Shown here in pieces: positions 25,736 to 35,789 of a DNA stretch of 64,000 nucleotides. A model generated the notes under the pieces. That model was not told the origin of the DNA. It worked only from the letters and a program-made list of their open reading frames with translations, and searched no databases. Every line of letters begins with the position of its first letter. The stretch's first letter is position 1. Source of the stretch: Piscinibacter gummiphilus (GTDB lineage Bacteria > Pseudomonadota > Gammaproteobacteria > Burkholderiales > Burkholderiaceae_C); assembly GCF_002116905.1 (NCBI RefSeq), contig NZ_CP015118.1, positions 3,720,001-3,784,000 of the forward strand. Direction: 5' to 3'. Both the position numbers and the translations under genes were made by a program.

Positions 25736-26791
25736 ATGAGCAACGACGCCTCGCCCCGCCACTTCCTCCGCCACGCGGGGCTGGTGATCTGCATCAACAC
25801 GCTCATCGCGGCCTGCCTCGTGGTGTCGGACGCCGGCAAGACCTTCCTCAGCCAGTTCATCTACGCCCAGTCCATCGGGCTCGTGACCTGGGCGCTGATC
25901 GACTTCGGCCGCTTCGCCATCCAGCGCGACCCGGACAGCGGCTGGCCCAAGGGCTGGCGGGCCATCGCCCTGCCCGCCTTCGGCGTGACGGTGGGCAACA
26001 TCGTCGGCAGCGTGATCGGAGACCTGCTCACGGGCCTGGACCGCATGAGCGTGCTGCACCACCACAGCACCCGCGAGATGCTGGGCCACCTGCTCTACTT
26101 CGGCACCATCGGCGGGGTCGTGGCGTACTTCTTCTGGGCCACGGGCCGCGCGAAACACTTCGCCGAGGTCATCGCCACCACCCGGCGGGAGGCCGCCGAG
26201 ACCCAGCTGATGCTGCTGCAGTCGCAGCTCGAACCGCACATGCTGTTCAACACGCTCGCGAACCTGCGGGCGCTGATCTCGGCCGACCCGAACCGCGCGC
26301 AGGAGATGCTCGACCACCTGATCGCGTTCCTGCGCTCGACGCTGTCGGCCTCCCGCACGGTGCAGCACCCGCTGTCCACCGAGTTCGAGCGCACCGCCGA
26401 CTACCTCGCGCTGATGAAGATCCGCATGGGCGAGCGCCTCGCCACCGACCTCGACCTGCCCGGTGACCTCGCAGGCGCGATGGTGCCCACGCTGCTGCTG
26501 CAGCCGCTGGTGGAAAACGCGATCAAGCACGGCCTCGAGCCGCACATCGCGGGCGGGCGCATCTCGGTGCATGCCCGGCGCGACGGGCGGCACCTCGTGA
26601 TCGACGTGCGCGACACCGGCGTGGGCCTCGACGCCGCCGCGTCCGCCCAGGGCACGCAGTTCGGGCTCGAACAGGTGCGCAAGCGCCTGAGCACCCGGCA
26701 CGGCGACCTGGCCACGCTGACCCTCTCGGCCGCCACCGACGCCGCCGGCGGCACCCTCGCCTCCGTCCGCCTTCCGCTGGAGACCCCGTGA
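25736..26791 (+). CDS. LytS/YehU-type sensor histidine kinase
   Basis: A 351-residue inner-membrane kinase of the His_kinase (LytS) family. Seen: four hydrophobic segments in residues ~12-135, a short coiled linker, phospho-acceptor His168 in SQLEPHMLFNTLANL, and the HATPase part with VENAIKHGLEPH and DTGVGLD. No large extracellular sensor domain is present, so the signal is probably membrane-borne or internal. Its stop overlaps the response regulator start, a classical pair. ATG at 25736. Confidence 0.92.
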   Translation: MSNDASPRHFLRHAGLVICINTLIAACLVVSDAGKTFLSQFIYAQSIGLVTWALIDFGRFAIQRDPDSGWPKGWRAIALPAFGVTVGNIVGSVIGDLLTGLDRMSVLHHHSTREMLGHLLYFGTIGGVVAYFFWATGRAKHFAEVIATTRREAAETQLMLLQSQLEPHMLFNTLANLRALISADPNRAQEMLDHLIAFLRSTLSASRTVQHPLSTEFERTADYLALMKIRMGERLATDLDLPGDLAGAMVPTLLLQPLVENAIKHGLEPHIAGGRISVHARRDGRHLVIDVRDTGVGLDAAASAQGTQFGLEQVRKRLSTRHGDLATLTLSAATDAAGGTLASVRLPLETP

Positions 26792-27573
26792 TGAACGCCA
26801 CCGCCCTGATCGCCGAGGACGAACCCCTGCTCGCCGCCAGCCTGCAGGCCGAGTTGCGCGGGCAATGGCCCGAGCTGGCCGTGGCCGGCATCGCGCCCAA
26901 TGGGCCCGCCGCCGTGGCGATGGCGCTCGAGCACCGGCCCGACGTGCTGTTCCTCGACGTGCGCATGCCGGGCCGGACCGGCATCGAGGCGGCCCAGGAG
27001 CTGGCGGAGGAATGGCCGGAGGGCACGCCGCTGCCACTCATCGTGTTCGTGACGGCCTACGACGAATACGCGCTGCGGGCCTTCGACCTCGCGGCGGTGG
27101 ACTACGTGCTCAAGCCCGTGCGGGCGGACCGCCTCGCGCTGACCTGCACGCGGCTGAAGGAAGGCCTCGCGAAACGCCGGGGCGGTGCGTCGGACACGCT
27201 CGACCAGCTGCGCCAGCTGCTGGGCGGCGCGGTGCCGGCCGCGTCGACGCGCCTGACCGTGATCCAGGCGAGCGCGGGCAACGCGATCCACATGGTGCGC
27301 GTGGACGACGTGATCTATTTCGAGGCGGCGGACAAGTACGTGCGGCTCGTCACCGCCGAACGCGAGCACCTGATCCGCACGTCACTGCGTGAGCTGCTCC
27401 CGCAGCTCGACACGCAGCGCTTCTGGCAGGTCCACCGGGGCACGGTGGTGCGGGCGGACGCCATCGCCACGGCCACGCGCGACGAGAGCGGCAAGCTCAC
27501 GCTGAGCCTGCGCGGCCACACCGACAAGCTGCCGGTGAGCCGCCTCTACAGCCACCTCTTCAAGGGAATGTGA
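26791..27573 (+). CDS. LytTR family response regulator
   Basis: A 260-residue response regulator: receiver domain at ~5-125 with phospho-acceptor Asp56 in LFLDVRMPG and Lys in VLKPVRA, and a LytTR DNA-binding domain at ~155-258 (VIYFEAADKYVRLVT, LNxxxFWQVHRGTVV). Pairs with the kinase just upstream; the ATG at 26791 overlaps its stop by one base, and a GTG immediately before is an alternative start. LytTR regulators bind direct repeats near promoters of exoprotein, bacteriocin or envelope genes. Target unknown. The gene ends 1 bp before the convergent next gene. Confidence 0.93.
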   Translation: MNATALIAEDEPLLAASLQAELRGQWPELAVAGIAPNGPAAVAMALEHRPDVLFLDVRMPGRTGIEAAQELAEEWPEGTPLPLIVFVTAYDEYALRAFDLAAVDYVLKPVRADRLALTCTRLKEGLAKRRGGASDTLDQLRQLLGGAVPAASTRLTVIQASAGNAIHMVRVDDVIYFEAADKYVRLVTAEREHLIRTSLRELLPQLDTQRFWQVHRGTVVRADAIATATRDESGKLTLSLRGHTDKLPVSRLYSHLFKGM

Positions 27574-27574
27574 T

Positions 27575-27964
27575 TCACCAGCCGCCGCCGCGGCCGCCCT
27601 GCCCGTAGTGGCCGCCGCGGTCGTGGCGATCACCACCACGCCAGTGGCCGTGACCGTGGCCATGACGGTGGCGTTCCCACGAACCGCCCACGATGGCGGC
27701 ACCCGGGCGGTACACCACGGCCGGCGGATACACCACCACCGGACGCGGACGGTAGTACACCGGCGGCGGGGGCGCGTAGTACACCGGCGGAGGCGGTGCG
27801 TAATAGACGGGCGGCGGGGGGGCGTAGTACACCGGCTCGGCGTACACCGGGCCCGGGACGTTGATGTTGACGGACCAGTTCACGCGGCCGGCATGGGCCG
27901 TACCGGCGAACAGGCCGCCGGCCAGGGCCAGCGCGACGATCACGGGGGACTTGCGTTCGAACAT
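27575..27964 (-). CDS. Secreted PVYYAPPP-repeat protein
   Basis: A 129-residue exported protein: signal peptide to about residue 25 (cleavage near AHA), a central block of three or four tandem copies of PPPPVYYA, and a C-terminal His/Gly/Arg-rich tail (HRHGHGHGHWRGG) likely to bind metal. Similar low-complexity surface proteins are common in Burkholderiales; function unknown. AAGGAG lies 6 bases before the ATG at 27964. Convergent with the LytTR gene with a 1-bp gap. Confidence 0.75.
   Translation of the reverse strand: MFERKSPVIVALALAGGLFAGTAHAGRVNWSVNINVPGPVYAEPVYYAPPPPVYYAPPPPVYYAPPPPVYYRPRPVVVYPPAVVYRPGAAIVGGSWERHRHGHGHGHWRGGDRHDRGGHYGQGGRGGGW
27751..27835. repeat. Imperfect tandem repeat inside the PVYYAPPP gene
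   Basis: Three to four imperfect copies of a unit of about 24-27 bp coding for PPPPVYYA. Copies differ in their third codon positions, so the repeat is old and kept at protein level. Confidence 0.75.
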
Positions 27965-28073
27965 CTTCTGCTCCTTCACGGCAACGCGTTTCAGCGGCCA
28001 TGGAAGGTGAACGACCGGCCGCCCCGGTTGGTGGACAGAAGCAGGCGATGGATTCCGCCTGTTACATCCGAGG

Positions 28074-28472
28074 TCAGTGCGCCTTGGGGTTCTGGGCCTG
28101 CGACTGCAGGTCGAACAGTTCCGTGAGCACGTCGAACGAGAAACCTTGCCGGTCCTCGCGCCCACTCAGCAGCAGGTCGGCAAAATATGCCGACAACGCC
28201 TCGGACTGACCCCACAGTTCCGCCATGCGGTTCACGATGTGCGGATGGCGGCGCGCGGTGGCGAAGGGCTGGAAACGCGGCGGGAGCCGCGCGAGCCACA
28301 CATGGGCCTCGTCGGTGAGCGAGCGGCGCTGCGGTGCACGCGCGGGACGCTGCGGGCCCGGCGGGTACGACGGCGCCGGCACACCGGCTCCCGCGACATC
28401 CGGGGTGGTGGGCTGCCAGCCCGGCACGCTGCTGTGCTGGAACCGTGAATCTTCGAAGGTCGAGCGGGTCAT
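28074..28472 (-). CDS. Hypothetical cytoplasmic protein (132 aa)
   Basis: Not recognised. The first ~50 residues are Pro/Ser-rich and probably disordered; residues ~50-130 look helical and contain DEAHVWLARLPPRFQPFATARRHPHIVNRMAELWG. Small proteins with this pattern are conserved in Burkholderiales in my impression, but the role is not known to me. No membrane segment. ATG at 28472. The 246 bp between it and the next gene (28473-28718) hold the divergent promoters; I found no convincing boxes. Confidence 0.6.
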   Translation of the reverse strand: MTRSTFEDSRFQHSSVPGWQPTTPDVAGAGVPAPSYPPGPQRPARAPQRRSLTDEAHVWLARLPPRFQPFATARRHPHIVNRMAELWGQSEALSAYFADLLLSGREDRQGFSFDVLTELFDLQSQAQNPKAH

Positions 28473-28718
28473 GGCGCCATTGTTCCCGCGCGGAACCGCA
28501 CCGCCCAGGGGGGCTCCCCCTCCAGGCGCGGGATAGGCAAGTGACTTCGGCCACACGGGTTCGGCCCTCCCGTGAGAAGTGTCACGGGCGCCGTCCACGC
28601 CCCCGCGGCGGCGCTTGGCGACGCCGGCGCGCCGCCCGTCGCAAACGCGGTGCCTTCCGGGAGGCGGGTCCCTAGCCTGACGGTGTTGTCCCCCTCCATC
28701 CACTCCCAGGAGCCCGAC

Positions 28719-29273
28719 ATGATCCTCCGCACGATCTCCCTCGCCGCCATCGGCCTGTGCCTGATGCACGGCGCCGCGCACGCCCTCACCGACGCCGAGT
28801 TCCAGCCCGCGAACCAGACTTTCCGCGCCGCCGCCGCCGGAGACAACGGCGCACTCGACCAGGCCGCCGCCACGTTCGCCGCGCTCCAGAAGGCCGAGCC
28901 GGCGAACCCGGTGCCGGTCGCGTACGGCGGCGCGCTGGAGGCGATGCGCGCCCGCACCACGATGCTGCCGTGGCGCAAGGTCGCCCACGCCGAGGACGGC
29001 ATGGCCGCGCTCGACAAGGCGCTGTCGATGCTGACCCCGGCCCACGACACCGAACGCCTCAACGGCACGCCGCCCGCCCTGCTCGTGAAGTTCACCGCGG
29101 CCAACACCTTCCTCGCCGTACCCGCCCTGATGAACCGCGGCAGCCGCGGCCGCAAGCTGCTGGACGAGGTGCAGGCCCACCCGGCGTTCGCGACCGCACC
29201 GGCCGGCTTCCGCGACGCCGTGGCCCGCGTGGCCGAGAAGCAGGCCGAGCAGGCGAACCGGAGCGCCCCGTGA
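28719..29273 (+). CDS. Periplasmic protein, first gene of the envelope ABC operon
   Basis: A 184-residue exported protein: signal peptide to ~22 (cleavage near AHA), then a helical, Ala-rich domain (DNGALDQAAATFAALQKAEPANP) with tetratricopeptide-like spacing. I do not recognise a named family. It overlaps the ABC ATPase start by 4 bp (GTGA), so it is translationally coupled to the transporter; a role as periplasmic adaptor is an inference from that. ATG at 28719, preceded by CAGGAG. Confidence 0.65.
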   Translation: MILRTISLAAIGLCLMHGAAHALTDAEFQPANQTFRAAAAGDNGALDQAAATFAALQKAEPANPVPVAYGGALEAMRARTTMLPWRKVAHAEDGMAALDKALSMLTPAHDTERLNGTPPALLVKFTAANTFLAVPALMNRGSRGRKLLDEVQAHPAFATAPAGFRDAVARVAEKQAEQANRSAP

Positions 29274-29944
29274 ACGGCGCCGTCGTCGAACTCCGCGGCG
29301 TGACCAAGACGTACCGCCTCGACCGCCACGTGGTGCCCGCGCTGCGCGGCGTCGACCTCGCCGTGCGCGCCGGCGAGCTGCTCGCGCTGACCGGCCCGTC
29401 CGGGAGCGGCAAGAGCACCATCCTCAACCTGTGCGGCCTGATCGACACGCCCGACGAAGGCGCCGTGCACCTCGGCGGGGTCGAGGTGCCGCCGGGCGAC
29501 GAGGCCGAGCGCACGCGGCTGCGCCGCGATGCGCTGGGCTTCGTGTTCCAGAGCTTCAACCTCGTGCCGGTGATGACGGTGGCCGAGAACGTCGACTACC
29601 CGCTGTTCCTCGCGGGGGTCGGGGCGAAGGAGCGGCGCGCGCGCGTGGCCGCGCAGCTGGAGGCGGTGGGCCTGCAGGACCACGCCGACCACCGGCCCGA
29701 CGCGCTGTCGGGCGGCCAGCGGCAGCGGGCCGCCATCGCGCGGGCGCTCGTCAAGCGCCCTCGCCTCGTGATCGCCGACGAACCCACCGCGAGCCTCGAC
29801 TCGGTCACCGCCACGCAGGTGCTCGACCTGATGCGCGAACGCGGCCACGCCGAAGGCGCGGCCTTCGTGATCGCCACGCACGACAGCCGCCTCACCGACC
29901 GCTGCGACCGTGTGCTGGCCCTGCGCGACGGGAGGCTGCAATGA
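29270..29944 (+). CDS. LolD/MacB-type ABC transporter ATP-binding protein
   Basis: A 224-residue ABC ATPase of the LolD/MacB/FtsE type. Seen: Walker A GPSGSGKST near residue 42, Q-loop FQSFNLVP, signature LSGGQRQR, Walker B LVIADEPTASLD and switch His in ATHD. All motifs intact. The start is the GTG at 29270; the frame is open far upstream only as a shadow. Partner permease follows with a 4-bp overlap. MacB-type systems use ATP to drive mechanotransmission in the periplasm rather than transport across the inner membrane. Confidence 0.93.
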   Translation: MNGAVVELRGVTKTYRLDRHVVPALRGVDLAVRAGELLALTGPSGSGKSTILNLCGLIDTPDEGAVHLGGVEVPPGDEAERTRLRRDALGFVFQSFNLVPVMTVAENVDYPLFLAGVGAKERRARVAAQLEAVGLQDHADHRPDALSGGQRQRAAIARALVKRPRLVIADEPTASLDSVTATQVLDLMRERGHAEGAAFVIATHDSRLTDRCDRVLALRDGRLQ

Positions 29945-31170
29945 GCCTCGGCACCACCTGGCGCTGGTTCGACTTCGCGGTGCGCAACACCTTGCGCAAC
30001 CGGCGGCGTTCGCTCGTGACCGTGTCCGTCGCCGCGCTCGGCACCGCGGCCATCCTGGTCGCGGGCGGGTTCGCGCTGTCCACCTACGAATCGCTCGCGC
30101 AGATGTCCGCGCGCCTCTCGGGCCACCTGGTCCTCGGCCAGCCCGCGCAGTTCGAGCAGGACGAGGACACGCCGCTGCAGCACGGCCTCGACGATCCCGC
30201 GGCGCTCGGCAAGGCGTTGCGCGCCGATCCGGACGTGCGCTTCGTGCTGCCGCGCATCACGTTCAGCGGCCTGATCAGCAACGGCGACAAGTCGACCGTG
30301 ATGCTCGCCTCCGGCATCGACCCCGACAGCGAGTTCGCCGTCAAGGGCCCGTTCCTGAAGGTGGTGGCCGGCGACGTGCTGTCGTCGGGTTCGAAGGACG
30401 CCGAGGTGATGCTGGGCGAGGCGCTGGCGAAGAGCCTGAAGGCCGAGCCGGGCACGAGCCTCACGATGCTCGCGAGCACCACCGAGGGTGCGCTCAACGC
30501 GATCGACGTGCGGGTGAAGGGCATCTTCGCCACCGGCACACCCGAGATCGACAGGCGCGCGGTGATGACCGACATCGCCACCGCGCAGCGCCTGCTCGTC
30601 ACCGAACGGGTGTCGACGCTCGGGGTGTACCTGAACCGCATGACGGACACCCCCGGCGCGCAGGCCCGCCTGGCCGCCGCGTTCCCGACGCTCACGGTGC
30701 AGACCTGGCTGGACCAGGCCGCGATGTACAAGTCGGTGCGAGCCCTCTACAACATCATCTTCGGCGCGCTCGGGGCCATCATCGGCGTGATCGTGGTGTT
30801 CGTCGTCGCCAACGCGATGGCCGCCTCCATCGTCGAACGCACACGGGAGATCGGCACGCTGCGCACGCTCGGCACGCTGCCGTCGCAGCTGCTGCGTTCC
30901 CTCTCGCTCGAAGGCCTGGTGCTCGGCGGCTGCGGGGCGCTGATCGGCGCGGCCGTCGCCGCCGGCATCTCGGTCTTCCTGTACCTCGTGCCCGTGCAGA
31001 TGCCCCCGCCCCCGGGACGTTCCACCGGCTACCCGCTCGTCGTGTCCATCGACGCGGGCCTGTACGCCGCGGTGGCCGTCGCGATGGTGGTGCTGGCGAT
31101 GCTCGCCTCCGCCTGGATCGCCCGCCGCACCGTGAACCGGCCGCTCGTGGCCGCCCTCGCCCACACCTGA
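29941..31170 (+). CDS. FtsX/MacB-type ABC transporter permease
   Basis: A 409-residue permease of the FtsX/MacB family: one membrane helix near residues 22-45, a large periplasmic domain (~50-270), and a C-terminal block of three helices (~275-400) with the family segment VERTREIGTLRTLGTLPSQLL. It overlaps the ATPase gene by 4 bp. Together with the downstream LolA-like protein and the outer-membrane protein it suggests delivery of a lipid or lipoprotein to the outer membrane. Confidence 0.9.
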   Translation: MSLGTTWRWFDFAVRNTLRNRRRSLVTVSVAALGTAAILVAGGFALSTYESLAQMSARLSGHLVLGQPAQFEQDEDTPLQHGLDDPAALGKALRADPDVRFVLPRITFSGLISNGDKSTVMLASGIDPDSEFAVKGPFLKVVAGDVLSSGSKDAEVMLGEALAKSLKAEPGTSLTMLASTTEGALNAIDVRVKGIFATGTPEIDRRAVMTDIATAQRLLVTERVSTLGVYLNRMTDTPGAQARLAAAFPTLTVQTWLDQAAMYKSVRALYNIIFGALGAIIGVIVVFVVANAMAASIVERTREIGTLRTLGTLPSQLLRSLSLEGLVLGGCGALIGAAVAAGISVFLYLVPVQMPPPPGRSTGYPLVVSIDAGLYAAVAVAMVVLAMLASAWIARRTVNRPLVAALAHT

Positions 31171-31184
31171 CCCCGGAGACCGCC

Positions 31185-31928
31185 ATGACCTCCCTCCTCC
31201 GCGCCCTCGCGGCCGCGTGCCTCGCGCTGTGCGCCTGGCACGCGCAGGCCGCCGACGCCACCGCCCTGCTCAAGGCCGCCGACCGCTACCGCGTCGCGAG
31301 CGACGACGTGCAGGTCGAGGTGCAGATCGACACGACGAAGTCCGACGGTTCGCCGGACAAGCAGCGCCGCTACACCACGTTCTCGCAGTCGGGCCACCGC
31401 TCGCTCGTGCTGATGCGCAGCCCCGCCGAACGCGGCCAGAAGGTGTTGATGCTGAGCGATGACTTCTGGCTGCTGATGCCGTCGAGCCAGCGGCCGCTGC
31501 GCATCACGCCCACGCAGAAGCTGCTGGGCGATGCCTCGACCGGCGACGTCGCGACGATGCGCTGGTCCGACGACTACACGGCCGAGGTCGTGGGCGAGGA
31601 GCGGTGCGGCGAGGTGGCCTGCATCCACCTCGCGCTCACCGCGGCGCGCAGGGGCGTCACGTACCAGCGCATCGGCCTGTGGATCGGCGCGGCGCGGCAC
31701 GAGCCGCTGCGCGCGGACCTCTACGTGCAGTCCGAGAAGCTCGCCAAGCAGGCGCGGTTCGTGATGGACCGGCCCGAGGCGCCCACGACGATGACCGGCA
31801 TGGTGCTGACGGACCAGCTCGCCAACGGCCGCGAGACACGCGTGCAGTACCTGTCGCGCAAGACGCGGTCGGTGCCCGAGGCGTGGCTGAACCCGATGTA
31901 CCTCGCCCGCAACCCGGAACTCGAATGA
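31185..31928 (+). CDS. LolA-like outer membrane lipoprotein-sorting protein
   Basis: A 247-residue periplasmic protein: signal peptide to ~22 (AQA), then a LolA/LolB-like half-barrel, with RGQKVLMLSDDFWLLMPSSQRP and ITPTQKLLGD, as in the outer membrane lipoprotein-sorting proteins that accompany MacB-type transporters. Such folds carry hydrophobic cargo. It contains one Cys pair (ERCGEVACIH). 14 bp after the permease gene, 4 bp overlap with the next, so clearly the same operon. Confidence 0.87.
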   Translation: MTSLLRALAAACLALCAWHAQAADATALLKAADRYRVASDDVQVEVQIDTTKSDGSPDKQRRYTTFSQSGHRSLVLMRSPAERGQKVLMLSDDFWLLMPSSQRPLRITPTQKLLGDASTGDVATMRWSDDYTAEVVGEERCGEVACIHLALTAARRGVTYQRIGLWIGAARHEPLRADLYVQSEKLAKQARFVMDRPEAPTTMTGMVLTDQLANGRETRVQYLSRKTRSVPEAWLNPMYLARNPELE

Positions 31929-32959
31929 ACCGCGCGACGACGCTGATCGCCGCCGGCCTGCTCGCGGCCTCGGCCGCGCAGGCGGAGGCCGACTTCGGCG
32001 GCCAGGTGCGGCTGCGGGTCGACGACCAGACCACCGGCCGCAACGCCACCGCCGAGGCCGAGCTGCGCGGGCGCTGGCGGGCCGTCACCGCGTCCGGCAC
32101 CCTCGCCCACGCCTGGACCGAACATGCGGGCGACACCGACCTGTCGCGGGTCAACGAGCTGTACGCCGCGGGCGAGGCGGCGGGCTGGTCGTTCGCCGCG
32201 GGCCGCCGCATCGTCTCGTGGGACGTGGGTTACGGCTTCCGCCCGAACGACGTGGTGCAGCAGGAGCGGCGGCGCACGCTGCTGCCCGTGCTGCTGCAGG
32301 GCAAGGCGGTGCTGCAGGCCGAGCGGTTCGGCACCGACGAGGCCTGGTCGCTGGTGGCCGTGGACCCCACGTCGTCGTCGAAGGAACACGCCTTCGCCGC
32401 GCGCGCCTGGCGGCGCGTGGGGTCCGCCGACTGGCACGCATTCGCACGCCAGGGCGAGGACACCGGTCCGAGCCTGGGCACGGCGGTGTCGTGGGTCGCC
32501 ACCGACGCCACGGAAATCCACGCCTCGGTGCGGTACGCCCACGAGGTCAACGGCCGCTTCCACGTGCCGCAGGCCCTCGCGGGCTTCACGTGGACCGGAG
32601 AGAACAAGGTCGGCGTGATCGGCGAGGTCTGGTACGACGGCAGCGCGCCGTCGGACGCCGAATGGGCCGACCCGCGGTCGGTGCGCGGACTCTTCACCCA
32701 GGCGTCCGCACTGCAGAACCTGCGCCGGCGCAGCGTCTTCGTGCGGGTGTCGTGGACGCACGAGGGGTGGGAGCCGTCGCTCGACCACCTGTGGCTGCCG
32801 TCCGACCGCAGCCACACGACCACGGCCGCCCTCGGGTGGCAGGGCGACCGGGTGCGCGTGGACGTGGGCCTGCGCCGCCTGGGAGGACCCGCCGGGTCGG
32901 TGATGGCGGCCAGCCCCATCAACCACATCGGCTACGCGGCCGCCACGTGGTCGTTCTGA
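31925..32959 (+). CDS. Predicted outer-membrane beta-barrel protein
   Basis: A 344-residue exported protein: signal peptide to ~20 (AQA), then alternating short strands with many aromatic-ending segments (VRLRVDDQT, WRAVTASGTLAHAW, GWSFAAGRRI, VGVIGEVWYDG) and a C-terminal Phe (AATWSF), the hallmark recognised by the Bam machinery. Members of such operons often resemble DUF1302-like porins. Probably the outer-membrane endpoint of the ABC/LolA system. The 4-bp overlap with the LolA-like gene ties it to that operon. Confidence 0.8.
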   Translation: MNRATTLIAAGLLAASAAQAEADFGGQVRLRVDDQTTGRNATAEAELRGRWRAVTASGTLAHAWTEHAGDTDLSRVNELYAAGEAAGWSFAAGRRIVSWDVGYGFRPNDVVQQERRRTLLPVLLQGKAVLQAERFGTDEAWSLVAVDPTSSSKEHAFAARAWRRVGSADWHAFARQGEDTGPSLGTAVSWVATDATEIHASVRYAHEVNGRFHVPQALAGFTWTGENKVGVIGEVWYDGSAPSDAEWADPRSVRGLFTQASALQNLRRRSVFVRVSWTHEGWEPSLDHLWLPSDRSHTTTAALGWQGDRVRVDVGLRRLGGPAGSVMAASPINHIGYAAATWSF

Positions 32960-32973
32960 AGGAGGCCGGCGTC

Positions 32974-33012
32974 TACAATGGTTTTCCCATGGGCCCGGAC
33001 GGGTCCGGCCCC
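32974..33012 (+). promoter_or_regulatory. Candidate glnS promoter and leader hairpin
   Basis: TACAAT at 32974-32979 may be a -10 box; the -35 region is weak. Downstream, GGGCCCGGAC (32991-33000) can pair with GTCCGGCCCC (33003-33012) with one mismatch, giving a strong hairpin in the glnS leader about 20 bases before the start. Its role is unknown; it may simply stabilise the transcript. Confidence 0.4.
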
Positions 33013-33032
33013 TCGAATCACCAGCGCAATTC

Positions 33033-34829
<1,797 letters not shown>

Positions 34830-34838
34830 CACCTCCCA

Positions 34839-34929
34839 GTCATCCCGGCGCAGGCCGGGACCTTGGGCGGTGGCTCACGCAGCAGCTTGCTCGGTGAACG
34901 CCGAGGGTCCCGGCCTGCGCCGGGACGAC
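34839..34929. repeat. Long inverted repeat between glnS and the RDD gene
   Basis: Arms 34839-34862 and 34906-34929 are 24 bases long and match in 23 positions, around a 43-base centre. The core CCCGGCGCAGGCCGGGA is of the kind dispersed in many proteobacterial genomes (REP/BIME-like). Lying between two convergent genes, it could end both transcripts, although there is no U-tract. I saw no second copy in this window. Confidence 0.85.
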
Positions 34930-34939
34930 GCGCTCTTGC

Positions 34940-35422
34940 TCAGTTGCCGTCCGTGTCCTCGAACCGCACCGGCTCCACGCCGCGGTGCTTCGGGCGCACG
35001 ACCACCGTGCCGGCGATCTTGTCGTGCCAGCCCTGCTTGCGTGCGTCGATGCCCACCCAGATCAGCCCCAGGGCGAACGGGATCGTCGACACGAAGTACC
35101 CGAGGTAACGCAGCACCGACTGGTTGAACGACGGCGGCTGCCCCGTGCGGGCGTCCACCACGCGTGCGCCGATGGCCATCTTGCCCGGCGTGGCTGCGCG
35201 GAACAGCCAGAAGAGCACCGTCGCGATGGCCGGGAACACCCAGGTCACGAGCAGGTCGGCGGGACCGGCGACCCAGCCCGTGCGGGCGGGGTCCCAGTAG
35301 GCCCAGCCATAGAACCCGTGGAGCACCGGGATCACGATCACCAGCAGCAGCAGGGTGTCGATCAGCACCGCGCCCAAGCGGGCCCAGAACCCGACGTACT
35401 CGAGTTCCTCGTCCGCGTTCAT
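34940..35422 (-). CDS. RDD family membrane protein
   Basis: A 160-residue RDD-domain membrane protein with three hydrophobic segments (~17-40, 55-78, 110-130). The family motif appears as FWARLGAVLIDTLLLL near the start (the R and D positions), and KMAIGARVVDARTGQPPS follows. Family function is poorly known; some relatives are linked to ion or compatible-solute transport. Start ATG at 35422 overlaps the stop of the 75-residue gene before it, so they are co-expressed. Confidence 0.85.
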   Translation of the reverse strand: MNADEELEYVGFWARLGAVLIDTLLLLVIVIPVLHGFYGWAYWDPARTGWVAGPADLLVTWVFPAIATVLFWLFRAATPGKMAIGARVVDARTGQPPSFNQSVLRYLGYFVSTIPFALGLIWVGIDARKQGWHDKIAGTVVVRPKHRGVEPVRFEDTDGN

Positions 35423-35646
35423 GAGCGGCGGCTGCGCGGCTTGGTCTTGTCGATCTCGGCGAACTGCTGCTTGAGCAGCGCCATCAGCACGCGCGCGTTT
35501 TCCTCGGTCATGCTGAGCCAGCTGGTGGGGGTGCGGTCCTCCGTGGGCTTCAAGGGCATCACGAGGGCGTCGACCTGGGCGTTGATCAGGCCGTTGCTGT
35601 GCGAGATGGCCTTGAACCGCTGGATTTCGATGTTGTGGGTCTTCAT
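35419..35646 (-). CDS. Small hypothetical protein (75 aa)
   Basis: A small cytoplasmic protein that I do not recognise by name; it begins MKTHNIEIQRFKAISHSNG, contains LVMPLKPTEDRTPTSWLSM, and ends in a Lys/Arg-rich tail. Pattern suggests a conserved beta-strand-rich small protein, since proteins of this kind appear next to RDD genes in Burkholderiales (recollection only). ATG at 35646; 4-bp overlap with the RDD gene. Confidence 0.6.
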   Translation of the reverse strand: MKTHNIEIQRFKAISHSNGLINAQVDALVMPLKPTEDRTPTSWLSMTEENARVLMALLKQQFAEIDKTKPRSRRS

Positions 35647-35681
35647 GGCCGAAGCGTACAGCAGCCCAAGCCCGTCGTTTA

Positions 35682-35701
35682 TTTGCACAGCCGTGCACAA
35701 A
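35682..35701. promoter_or_regulatory. Imperfect palindrome with TGCACA-type arms
   Basis: TTTGCACAGCCGTGCACAAA, 143-bp gap between divergent genes. Outer TTTG/CAAA and inner CA/TG pair; the centre does not. A cleaner version of the same kind (TGCACA, GT, TGTGCA) stands before the lipase-like gene at 38492. Might be a binding site of a shared regulator; weak evidence. Confidence 0.3.
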
Positions 35702-35789
35702 TGAGGTCCTTTGGGGTAGATTTCCCGGGTCGGACGCCCTCGACGGCATCCGGAGATCTGCACATAAAAACCCCGGGGACTTCCTTTCC

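Noticed and set aside
27720..27840. Tandem repeats considered as a CRISPR array
   Set aside because: Units are adjacent without spacers and code for PPPPVYYA in a secreted protein.
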